This document shows, one piece after another, positions 30,319-37,682 of a DNA stretch of 64,000 nt; within the stretch, counting starts at the first letter, position 1, and each line of letters opens with the position of its first letter. The position numbers and the translations under genes were made by a program. The notes under the pieces are model-generated. The model had not been told where the DNA came from, did no database searches, and worked only from the letters and a program-made list of their open reading frames with translations. Origin of the DNA: Furfurilactobacillus rossiae DSM 15814 (GTDB lineage: Bacteria; Bacillota; Bacilli; Lactobacillales; Lactobacillaceae); NCBI RefSeq assembly GCF_000428925.1, contig NZ_AUAW01000004.1, forward strand, positions 150,837 through 214,836, written 5' to 3'.

Positions 30319-31572
30319 ATTAACATTCTCGATATTTTTCTCTTTATTGCGATCTTGGCAATTTGGACCATTTTAATCGTAAATATCATTTTGGTCATTG
30401 CAGGATATGTCAATTATCTACGCCAGGTAAAAACACCCGCGCGTGAACTGCCGGAAAAAGTGCCGTTTGTATCGGTGATGGTTCCTGCTCACAACGAGGG
30501 TATTGTTATCGTGAAGACAGTTGAGTCACTATTAAACTTCGATTATCCCCACGATCGTTACGAAATCATCATCATTAATGACAATTCGGATGATAATTCG
30601 GCAGAATTGCTGGGTCGTTTGCAAAAGCGGTACCCTCATCGCCAGGTTCACGTTATCAATACAGACAAGACCAATGGTGGTAAAGGGAAGTCAAACGCCC
30701 TGAATATTGGTCTGGCCGCTGCCAAGGGCGATGTCATTTCCATTTATGATGCGGATAACACGCCAGAAAGTGGTGCGCTTCGAATTCTGGTTGCCGAGTT
30801 AATGGCTGATGATACGTTGGGTGCAGTGATTGGCAAGTTTCGGACGCGCAATCGTAATGCCACGTTACTCACACGCTTCATTAACATCGAGACGCTATCC
30901 TTTCAATGGATGGCGCAGGCCGGGCGACAACAGTTATTTCATTTATGCACGATTCCGGGCACAAATTACGTCATTCGTCGGTCACTGCTCGAAGATGTTG
31001 GTGGCTGGGATGTGAAAGCATTAGCCGAAGACACGGAAATTAGTTTTCGGATTTACATGAAGGGCTTCCACATCAAGTTTCAACCTAAGGTAGTTACCTG
31101 GGAGCAGGAACCACAAACATTGTCCGTCTGGTTCCACCAACGAACGCGGTGGGTTAAGGGAAATATCTACGTCATCCTAAAAAACACGCATTTACTATTT
31201 ACTAAACGCGGCCGGCCAATTCGTTTCGATTTATTGTACTTTTTGTCCATTTACTTTCTCCTGATGACGTCGCTAGTTTTATCCGATACCGTATTTGTCC
31301 TTTCGGTAGCTGGCAAGGTTCATTCAAACTTACAGGGGTTCAGCAATTCGTTATGGTTGCTGGCAATTGTCCTCTTCGTTGCCAGTACGTACATTACAAT
31401 CACAACGGAGAAGGGCGAGATGAACTTTAGCAACGTTCTCATAATTATCTTGATGTACATCACATATAGTCAAATGTGGCTTGCAGTAGCCGCTTACGGG
31501 ATGGTGGGTTATGTTAGAGAGCAGGTTTTTCATAAACAAGCGAAATGGTACAAGACAAAGCGGTACCAGTAA
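30319..31572 (+). CDS. BcsA/PgaC-like processive glycosyltransferase (GT2), AUU start
   Basis: A membrane glycosyltransferase of about 417 residues with one N-terminal helix, a GT2 domain and several C-terminal helices. Motifs: VPAHNEG, DNSDD, YDADNTPE (about residue 143-150), the acceptor-site EDTE (about 237) and QRTRW (about 275, the QxxRW of processive synthases). It has no PilZ domain, so c-di-GMP sensing must come from another protein. Start: AAAGGAGGG at 30304-30312 lies seven bases before ATT 30319, giving (M)NILDIFLF. The in-frame TTG codons at 30280 and 30301 lie before or against the Shine-Dalgarno. An annotation from TTG 30280 would add 13 residues. Confidence 0.88.
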   Translation: MNILDIFLFIAILAIWTILIVNIILVIAGYVNYLRQVKTPARELPEKVPFVSVMVPAHNEGIVIVKTVESLLNFDYPHDRYEIIIINDNSDDNSAELLGRLQKRYPHRQVHVINTDKTNGGKGKSNALNIGLAAAKGDVISIYDADNTPESGALRILVAELMADDTLGAVIGKFRTRNRNATLLTRFINIETLSFQWMAQAGRQQLFHLCTIPGTNYVIRRSLLEDVGGWDVKALAEDTEISFRIYMKGFHIKFQPKVVTWEQEPQTLSVWFHQRTRWVKGNIYVILKNTHLLFTKRGRPIRFDLLYFLSIYFLLMTSLVLSDTVFVLSVAGKVHSNLQGFSNSLWLLAIVLFVASTYITITTEKGEMNFSNVLIIILMYITYSQMWLAVAAYGMVGYVREQVFHKQAKWYKTKRYQ

Positions 31573-33661
31573 AGGATTTTCATTACTGTGGCTGGTCTTC
31601 GCACTCGCGTTTAGTTTGGTCATCGCAATAACACCGGCAAAGGCCGCTGATGAACAAACGTACACGCAGCCGTTTCAAAACAGCACCACAACGTTGTCCG
31701 GCAATTCAATTACCGCCAATACGTACTTTATCAAGATGGATTACTGGGACGTTAAACAGGCAACACTGAATTTAAACTATCAGGTTAGCCAGTTAACTAA
31801 TGGCGATACATCTGACATCACCGTCTCGATTAATGGTGTTAAATTTTATTCGTTCAGGCCAGAAAATAAGTCTGGTTTACAAACGAAGAGTGTCGACATT
31901 CCGACCCGTTTGCTTAGTGGGACGAACAACATTAAGATCAGCGGCCAAATTTTGAATTCTGACGGCAGCAAGGCGGAGGTAGCGCAAACGCCAGCTAATT
32001 GGTTCACGTTATATAGCGGTGCAAACGTTAACTTCCGCTACGTCTTGAAGGATCCAGAAATGGCCATTAAATCGTTCTACGACCATTTCAGCGGACCGGA
32101 TACCATTGTGAACCACAACTCGGTCATTTCAGTGCCCAAGCAGGCGACTAATGATGAGTTGACAGCTAGCATGTACGCCTTAGCCGGTTATGCACGGGTA
32201 ATTACTACCGAGAATAACCAAATTCCCGTGACTACGTTTGATACGAGCAAGGCTAAGAAAGCTGACTATCAAATCGTCATGGCAACTTATCAGCATCTGC
32301 CCAAGAAATATCAGGCGGCTGTGAGTCGTCAGGATGTTGCTAAACATGCGGTGCTTAAAACGATTTATGACGGGAACAAACATGTGCTTTTAGTCACCGC
32401 TGCAACCGGCAAAGACTTGGAGAAGGCCGCGCGGTTCATTGCTAACGCTGAGTTGATGAAGGAAACCAGCGCAGATACTAAAAATGTCTCCGCAGCTACC
32501 CAAACATTTACGTCGGATCTGCAGTATCAAGGCAGCCGTAAATTAACGTCGACTGGCGATCAAATCACGGGTCCGAAACATCAGGAGAGCACTTATTTCG
32601 TTAATTTGCCGACGGACCGGACGAATGCGGACGGGAGCAAGATCCGGGTACACTTCCGGTATGCAAAGAACCTTGATTTCACACGCTCACTGGCTACTGT
32701 TTATGTGAACGGTAAGCCGATTGGCAGTAAAAAATTGACTGCGGCCAATGCCAATAATGATCAACTCACTGTTAATCTGCCAACCGGCCAGTCGCTGGGT
32801 AATAGCTTTGTTATTCGGGTAGCGTTCGATCTCGAAATGAAGGATCAAAGTGATAGCGATAATGCGCAGACACCATGGGCGTTCGTGGAACCGGACTCGC
32901 GGGCTTACATTAAGTCCAAACCGGTGACAGATATCCTCTTTAGCAATTATCCAAGCCTGTTTATTAAAAATCAGTCATTCAATAATTTAGCCATCGTGCG
33001 GCCAAAGACACTGAGCGATAGTGATTTTACTACCATGACGAACATTTTTAATTTGATTGGTAATTTTGCTCAAAGTAACACTGGTTCAATTCAGTTTTAC
33101 ACGAAGACACCGTCTAAGTCTGTTCTTCGCGAACACCACGTCATTGCGTTTGGAACACCGGCAAACAATAAGTTTATTAAGTCGTTGAATAGCAAGTTGT
33201 ACTTCAAATACAACAAAAAGTTTACTGGTTTCCTTTCGAACGAGAAACTCAGTATTGAGTCGGCTTATGGTCAAACTGTTGGTACGAACCAGCTCTTGCG
33301 GTCGCCATGGAACAAACGGTTAGGTGTGCTGGTTGTTACTGCGGCGCACAGTCGTGATGTGGCAATGGCTTCAACGCAGATTAATTTCCAACGCAACATT
33401 CAACAGTACACTGGGGACGCTATTTTGGTTGACCGAGACAATAATCACTATAACTATCGGTTTAAGAAGCATAAGAATGCCGAAGCTAAACCGACTGTTA
33501 CACAAACAATCCATAAACACTCAGCACTAGCCATTTACCTTGGTTTGGCATTCTTGATGATTGTGGTCATCGCGTATGCGCTGTTCCTAATGTTCCGCAA
33601 GAACGGTCAACGAATTGGGAAGGGAGGCCGTTCTTATGAAAAACAATCATCAGACAAATAA
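31511..33661 (+). CDS. BcsB-like exopolysaccharide biosynthesis protein
   Basis: The 716-residue protein has a basic N-terminus and signal peptide (cleavage near AKAADE), a long extracellular beta-rich region and a C-terminal transmembrane helix with a basic tail. Segments such as YFIKMDYWDVKQATLNLNYQVS, DITVSINGVKFYSF and the repeated TSTGDQITGPKHQESTYFVNL (each abbreviated) show the carbohydrate-binding plus flavodoxin-like pattern of BcsB. BcsB guides the polymer out of the BcsA channel. The gene starts 62 bp inside the GT2 gene with GGTGGG just ahead, so translation is coupled. In Listeria the equivalent is PssD. Confidence 0.85.
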   Translation: MLESRFFINKRNGTRQSGTSKGFSLLWLVFALAFSLVIAITPAKAADEQTYTQPFQNSTTTLSGNSITANTYFIKMDYWDVKQATLNLNYQVSQLTNGDTSDITVSINGVKFYSFRPENKSGLQTKSVDIPTRLLSGTNNIKISGQILNSDGSKAEVAQTPANWFTLYSGANVNFRYVLKDPEMAIKSFYDHFSGPDTIVNHNSVISVPKQATNDELTASMYALAGYARVITTENNQIPVTTFDTSKAKKADYQIVMATYQHLPKKYQAAVSRQDVAKHAVLKTIYDGNKHVLLVTAATGKDLEKAARFIANAELMKETSADTKNVSAATQTFTSDLQYQGSRKLTSTGDQITGPKHQESTYFVNLPTDRTNADGSKIRVHFRYAKNLDFTRSLATVYVNGKPIGSKKLTAANANNDQLTVNLPTGQSLGNSFVIRVAFDLEMKDQSDSDNAQTPWAFVEPDSRAYIKSKPVTDILFSNYPSLFIKNQSFNNLAIVRPKTLSDSDFTTMTNIFNLIGNFAQSNTGSIQFYTKTPSKSVLREHHVIAFGTPANNKFIKSLNSKLYFKYNKKFTGFLSNEKLSIESAYGQTVGTNQLLRSPWNKRLGVLVVTAAHSRDVAMASTQINFQRNIQQYTGDAILVDRDNNHYNYRFKKHKNAEAKPTVTQTIHKHSALAIYLGLAFLMIVVIAYALFLMFRKNGQRIGKGGRSYEKQSSDK

Positions 33662-34499
33662 CGCTAGTTTGATGGCGGATGCTTGTTTGTTGGCCTTCCT
33701 AGGGCTGATTGCGATTACCGCTGTCTTTTTCGGTGCAACGCCGAGTAGCCTATTGCTGAATACACTCTATTTGGGCATCAGTGTTGCGCTGGTGATGACG
33801 ACCTACTTCTTTAGCTTAACCACCGGCCTCACCTTAAATCTTGTGTTTATGTTTATTCAGGGACTGGTGATGATATACCTCAATGTGGTTCAGCATCACA
33901 CGGTTAACCTGGCGCTAGTCTTTTGGCTATTCATGCCATTGCTGTTATCACTGAGCTTTTATGGGATGACTGCGATGCAACGTCAGCTACAACAGAAGAA
34001 TCAGCAATTGACGACCGATATGGTTGAGCGTGGTGCGTTTGATGCCCAGACGAACTTGCGGACCACAGTTTCCTATATCGAAGACGCTAACGTGTACCTT
34101 GAAACGCATACTCGTTTTAAGATTCCGGTGACGACAATCATTATCCGCGTGCGTTATTATTCCGAACTGGAACGGATGATGGGCGATGAACAGATGGATG
34201 CACTGATTCGTCTGGTGTCGGATACAATCGTTCAATCAACCCGCGATAATGACATTGGGTACATTTTGGACACCGTGACGCCGACATGGGGGACGTTGAT
34301 GTTTACCGACGCAGCCGGGGCACGTATTGCTGCTCAGCGGATTCGGGATAACTTCACTAAGGCTGCCAACGGCGCCAAGGCGTTAGAAATGATGGAATTG
34401 TCGCTTGTTATCGGGGTGGCTGAGTTTGACGATAATACGATGCACAATCCCTATGACATGATGAATGCTGGTATTAAAGAAACAGAGTATGACGTGTAA
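33636..34499 (+). CDS. Membrane protein with degenerate GGDEF domain and intact I-site (candidate c-di-GMP receptor)
   Basis: The 287-residue protein has four or five helices (about residues 12-115), a short coiled segment, and a GGDEF-fold domain (about 130-280). The GGDEF signature itself is lost; the region reads DTVTPTWGTLMF. Just before it RDND (Arg203 to Asp206) keeps the RxxD inhibitory-site motif in STRDNDIGYIL. A degenerate GGDEF with an I-site beside a PilZ-less BcsA is the arrangement of Listeria PssE, a c-di-GMP receptor that activates synthesis. ATG 33636 is chosen because AGGGAGG lies eight bases upstream; it overlaps the BcsB-like gene by 26 bp. Confidence 0.85.
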   Translation: MKNNHQTNNASLMADACLLAFLGLIAITAVFFGATPSSLLLNTLYLGISVALVMTTYFFSLTTGLTLNLVFMFIQGLVMIYLNVVQHHTVNLALVFWLFMPLLLSLSFYGMTAMQRQLQQKNQQLTTDMVERGAFDAQTNLRTTVSYIEDANVYLETHTRFKIPVTTIIIRVRYYSELERMMGDEQMDALIRLVSDTIVQSTRDNDIGYILDTVTPTWGTLMFTDAAGARIAAQRIRDNFTKAANGAKALEMMELSLVIGVAEFDDNTMHNPYDMMNAGIKETEYDV

Positions 34500-34563
34500 T
34501 GGTTGTTGATGCAGAATCTCGTCAGGAACTGCGCGCTGATACAACCAGAAAGGAGTTTTAAGG

Positions 34564-35718
34564 ATGACATTGACGCACTGGAACTTAAATCCGTTATTGA
34601 CGGGCCTGTTCTTTGAATTAGGAATCATCTTCCTATTTCAAATTCTTGTTCGACGAATTTGGGTTCATCCCGGTCATGATCCTAAATTCTCGCTGAATTA
34701 TCAGCAAGGCCGGTTGAAGGTACTCAGTGTGATCTACTTTGGTCTGCTTGGCATCTATTTCGAATACGCAACGATTCATGTGGGGCCCAACTATGCGTTT
34801 GTTAACATTCGGATGTTGTTGTTGATGTACGTTGTCTTTTTCATTGGGCAACAAACAGCGTACATCGTGTTAGCTCTTCAGTTTCTAACCAGAATCGTTC
34901 TAATCGGCGGTACTCAGATGGAACGTTCCCTACTGTTTCTAGTTTTTTACGCTGTTATTATTTGGCTACTGGGTGTTGCGCGGCATCGACTATGGACATC
35001 ACGGATGGTAACCGTGGTCGTGACCAGCATTGTGTTGGTTCCACTGTTCTGGTTACTCGTGTACGTGATGCACTTTCCCATCCAACAGCGGATAACATTA
35101 TCCGATATGTACACGCAAATTGCCATCTTTTGGGTGATGGATATCGTGTTATACTTCGCGATTATCTTTTTGGATCGAGATAATCGTTCCTACGTGCAGC
35201 GTGTTCATCAAGCAACTATCGATGAACTGACAGGGCTAGCCAATTACGCTGCGTTTGCAACCACTTTTAATAAGGCATACAAGACATCAAAACAGGATCA
35301 GGATTCTTTGATTTTAATAGCGATGGACATTGATCGATTCAAACGAATTAATGACACGTACGGTCATCTTGGTGGAAACCGTGTGTTAACAACGGTCGGT
35401 AACATGCTTCATGAATATGTTGGCAATGATAAGGACATTTCTGTTTATCGCGTGGGCGGTGAAGAATTTGAAATGGTTCTGACTGGAATGACGATGGAAA
35501 TGGCACAGATGTTAGCCCGTGAAATTCAGGTTAATGCAGAGAACAAGACGGTCATTTATCAACGATCACGGATTCAATTTACGATGTCGTTTGGTTTGGC
35601 CCAATTGAGAGATGGCGACGACGAAGCTGACCATCTTTACGATCGAGCAGATCGGATGCTGTATCAGTCCAAAGGCCGTGGCCGTAATGAGATTACGACA
35701 GATTTGCAAGATGATTAG
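34564..35718 (+). CDS. Diguanylate cyclase (GGDEF), membrane-bound
   Basis: The 384-residue protein has about six transmembrane helices (residues 10-205; 5TM/7TM-type sensor), then a GGDEF domain with DELTGLANYAAF, the metal site AMDIDRFKRINDTYGHLGGN and active site RVGGEEF. It should make c-di-GMP from two GTP. The I-site (RxxD seven residues before the RxGG arginine) is absent; the region reads NDKDISVYRVGG, so product inhibition is unlikely. AAAGGAG precedes the ATG. It is last in the operon and provides the signal that its neighbour would bind. Confidence 0.93.
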   Translation: MTLTHWNLNPLLTGLFFELGIIFLFQILVRRIWVHPGHDPKFSLNYQQGRLKVLSVIYFGLLGIYFEYATIHVGPNYAFVNIRMLLLMYVVFFIGQQTAYIVLALQFLTRIVLIGGTQMERSLLFLVFYAVIIWLLGVARHRLWTSRMVTVVVTSIVLVPLFWLLVYVMHFPIQQRITLSDMYTQIAIFWVMDIVLYFAIIFLDRDNRSYVQRVHQATIDELTGLANYAAFATTFNKAYKTSKQDQDSLILIAMDIDRFKRINDTYGHLGGNRVLTTVGNMLHEYVGNDKDISVYRVGGEEFEMVLTGMTMEMAQMLAREIQVNAENKTVIYQRSRIQFTMSFGLAQLRDGDDEADHLYDRADRMLYQSKGRGRNEITTDLQDD

Positions 35719-35889
35719 AGAAGTCTTGAATCGGAGTTTTTTAAAAGGCGTAGCGTGCACTTGTGGCTGCCATTAGCGGTATGCTTCGGCTGACAGCGCA
35801 GCAACGTATGGAATATGCAATTGCTGTAACAAAGTTGCCAGACACTCTAGACTAGATTCAAGTGCTCATTAATTTTTCAATATGTAACT
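35719..35889 (+). other. Gap after the cyclase gene, possible gene scrap
   Basis: The gap has no convincing gene. A 30-codon frame from GTG 35763 to TAG 35855 reads VAAISGMLRLTAQQRMEYAIAVTKLPDTLD (in part LTAQQRMEYAIAVTKLPD). It looks protein-like but lacks a Shine-Dalgarno, so it is at best a remnant. Confidence 0.25.
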
Positions 35890-35936
35890 AAAATAGACGT
35901 TTTGCACAAGCTTTTGCCGTGCAAAACGTCTATTTT
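35890..35936. terminator. Bidirectional terminator between cyclase and DUF2075 genes
   Basis: AAAATAGACGTTTTGCAC pairs perfectly with GTGCAAAACGTCTATTTT around an 11-nt loop, with A and T runs on both sides. It ends both convergent transcripts. Confidence 0.9.
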
Positions 35937-35947
35937 GATTGATTAGT

Positions 35948-37171
35948 TTATTTTGACGACGCTAATTCCAACAATCGTTGCCGAAGCGCAGGCTGACTTG
36001 CGTAGATATAAAGGCCGTATACACCACGCTTCATTAACACATTGAGCACGTTTAACGTCAGCTGTTCTTTAATTTGCTGGATTGCCTGTGGGTCCGTTAA
36101 ATCATCACGTCGTTTGAAGACCTCGGGATCTGTCACCCGGTTCGTGTTGACGATCATTTGTTGAGTGATTGGATCGTAATCAAACGGCGGACCGAGGATG
36201 ACACCAACATAGTTAAGGTCGAAGCCTTGGACAGTGTAAATAGAACCGACTTCATTGATGGTTTCTGGTTTTTCTGCCCATGAAGTGGCTTGATAATTAT
36301 ATTGATCCCACGGTAATTTGAAGTGTCCTTCTGTTACATAGTGTTTGCCACCATCGAGCCTAGAAGGATAGCCAGACGTTGCGACGATTCGTGAGAGGCC
36401 AACACGTTGATCATCCTGTTTGATACGGTCGTACATCGCTTGGGCGTCATCGAATATATGCAATTCGAAGTCTTTAGTACTTACTGGCACAGGTGTGAGT
36501 CGGCGGGCTGTCAAATTATCAATCCAATCGATGACGGCTTGATTTGCGTGCATTCGGAATTGCTGGTGAAGCTGATAATCAACATGTGGGTACGGTGCAA
36601 TCAGGTGTTGCAAACGTTGTTCATTCCAAAAACTTTTTGTTTTTAAGACTTGATGAGTATCAAACACTAAGACAATAACCTTCGCTAATTTAATAATCTC
36701 TAGTAGCTGATTTTGCTGATCAAAGTTATTGTATCTGTCCGGTTTGGACAGCAGTAAGTGAGCTTCATCAATAATAACGATATCACTGTGGTGACCGTTC
36801 TTATGTGAGCGGTTAATAAACGAAGTCGGCCGGTCGAAATCCTTTTTCCGTAAGTTAGGGAGTTGACCGGCTAGTTCTTTATAGACTTTGAGAATTTCTG
36901 GATGATTCACGAGAAAAATATTCGTCGTATCAAACAATGGGCTGGTTGAATCTGTGCGCGCAGCGGTTTGAATATCATTGAATAGCTGACTTAAAACAAC
37001 ACTTTTCCCAGTGCCGGCGTCGCCATGAATTGTAAAGATAGCTGGTTTGTTATCCTCAGCTTGAATATGCGAATTGCAAAAGTCCTCGATTTTCGTTTTC
37101 AGTTTGCCCTGCTCAGTGGATAAGGACTTGAAGGGCGATAACTTATGAATGGCAGAATTTTTAACTATTAT
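35948..37171 (-). CDS. DUF2075 P-loop ATPase/helicase-like protein, AUA start
   Basis: About 407 residues. Walker A GDAGTGKS (about 50-57) and Walker B IVIIDEAH (Asp about 135) are followed by helicase-like motifs: VFDTHQ, QQFRMH and, near the end, GSIYTVQGFDLNYVGV, as in DUF2075/Schlafen-type superfamily 1 proteins. Its role is unknown, perhaps nucleic-acid remodelling. The first canonical start codon in frame is TTG 36937, after Walker A, so it cannot be the true start. AGGAGG lies six bases before ATA (37171-37169), giving (M)IVKNSAIHKLSPFKSL, the N-terminus expected of the family. An in-frame TGA stands upstream with no ATG, GTG or TTG between. Confidence 0.85.
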   Translation of the reverse strand: MIVKNSAIHKLSPFKSLSTEQGKLKTKIEDFCNSHIQAEDNKPAIFTIHGDAGTGKSVVLSQLFNDIQTAARTDSTSPLFDTTNIFLVNHPEILKVYKELAGQLPNLRKKDFDRPTSFINRSHKNGHHSDIVIIDEAHLLLSKPDRYNNFDQQNQLLEIIKLAKVIVLVFDTHQVLKTKSFWNEQRLQHLIAPYPHVDYQLHQQFRMHANQAVIDWIDNLTARRLTPVPVSTKDFELHIFDDAQAMYDRIKQDDQRVGLSRIVATSGYPSRLDGGKHYVTEGHFKLPWDQYNYQATSWAEKPETINEVGSIYTVQGFDLNYVGVILGPPFDYDPITQQMIVNTNRVTDPEVFKRRDDLTDPQAIQQIKEQLTLNVLNVLMKRGVYGLYIYASQPALRQRLLELASSK

Positions 37172-37682
37172 GCTCGACCTCCTAACTCCTAACAGTCATA
37201 AAGAGATGACATTGAATAATAGTGTACACCATTTTGGAAAAATGCTGTTCGAAAATAGGTTAACCGGTTCATAAAACCGAAAATTGACAGGTAGTGAACT
37301 AGTTAAATATTACGAATATGGAAATATAACCATTACATTTTGTTTAAGATTAATAATATGTAAGCGATTGAATTTTTTTAATCAGAAATTGGTATAGTGA
37401 CTAAAACAATAAGCCGTGAAGACAAACGATTGCACTAGAATAGGGTTTCGTAAACAACGTTTTAAGTAAAACGTATTACTAAAGTGGAACGGTCTAATAA
37501 TTGAAAGAAAATGTGGGCGTCAATCCCTACAGTGACGCGGTTTTAAAGCATTGAAAAGTATGTTATAAATGACGCTGTAACTTTTAGTTTACCTATTAAA
37601 ATAATAATCAGTAAAAACATTGACTAATCGTATTTTTATTCATACTAAATGATTTAACTATAACTCGTGGGGGAACATTATT
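37172..37682 (+). promoter_or_regulatory. Long regulatory region of the SpaA-repeat adhesin
   Basis: The 511-bp AT-rich gap has no gene. It holds a two-part module shared with the region before the gene at 46223. AAATTGGTATAGT (37386-37398) and CAAACGATTGCACT (37423-37436) are separated by 24 bp. Then a promoter has TTTTAA (37541-37546), a 17-bp spacer with TATGT at its end, and TATAAA (37564-37569). ACGTTTTAAGTAAAACGT (37457-37474) is a near-perfect palindrome. GCGTCA/TGACGC (37517-37536) can form a hairpin. The operator-like GATTGC element resembles LacI/CcpA-family half-sites but not a good cre. Confidence 0.55.

Noticed and set aside
35763..35855. Small gene after the cyclase
   Set aside because: Thirty codons from GTG without a ribosome site; noted only as a possible remnant.
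37359..37373. cre site (TGTAAGCGATTG)
   Set aside because: The second half does not fit the CcpA consensus; composition here is AT-rich, so chance matches are common.
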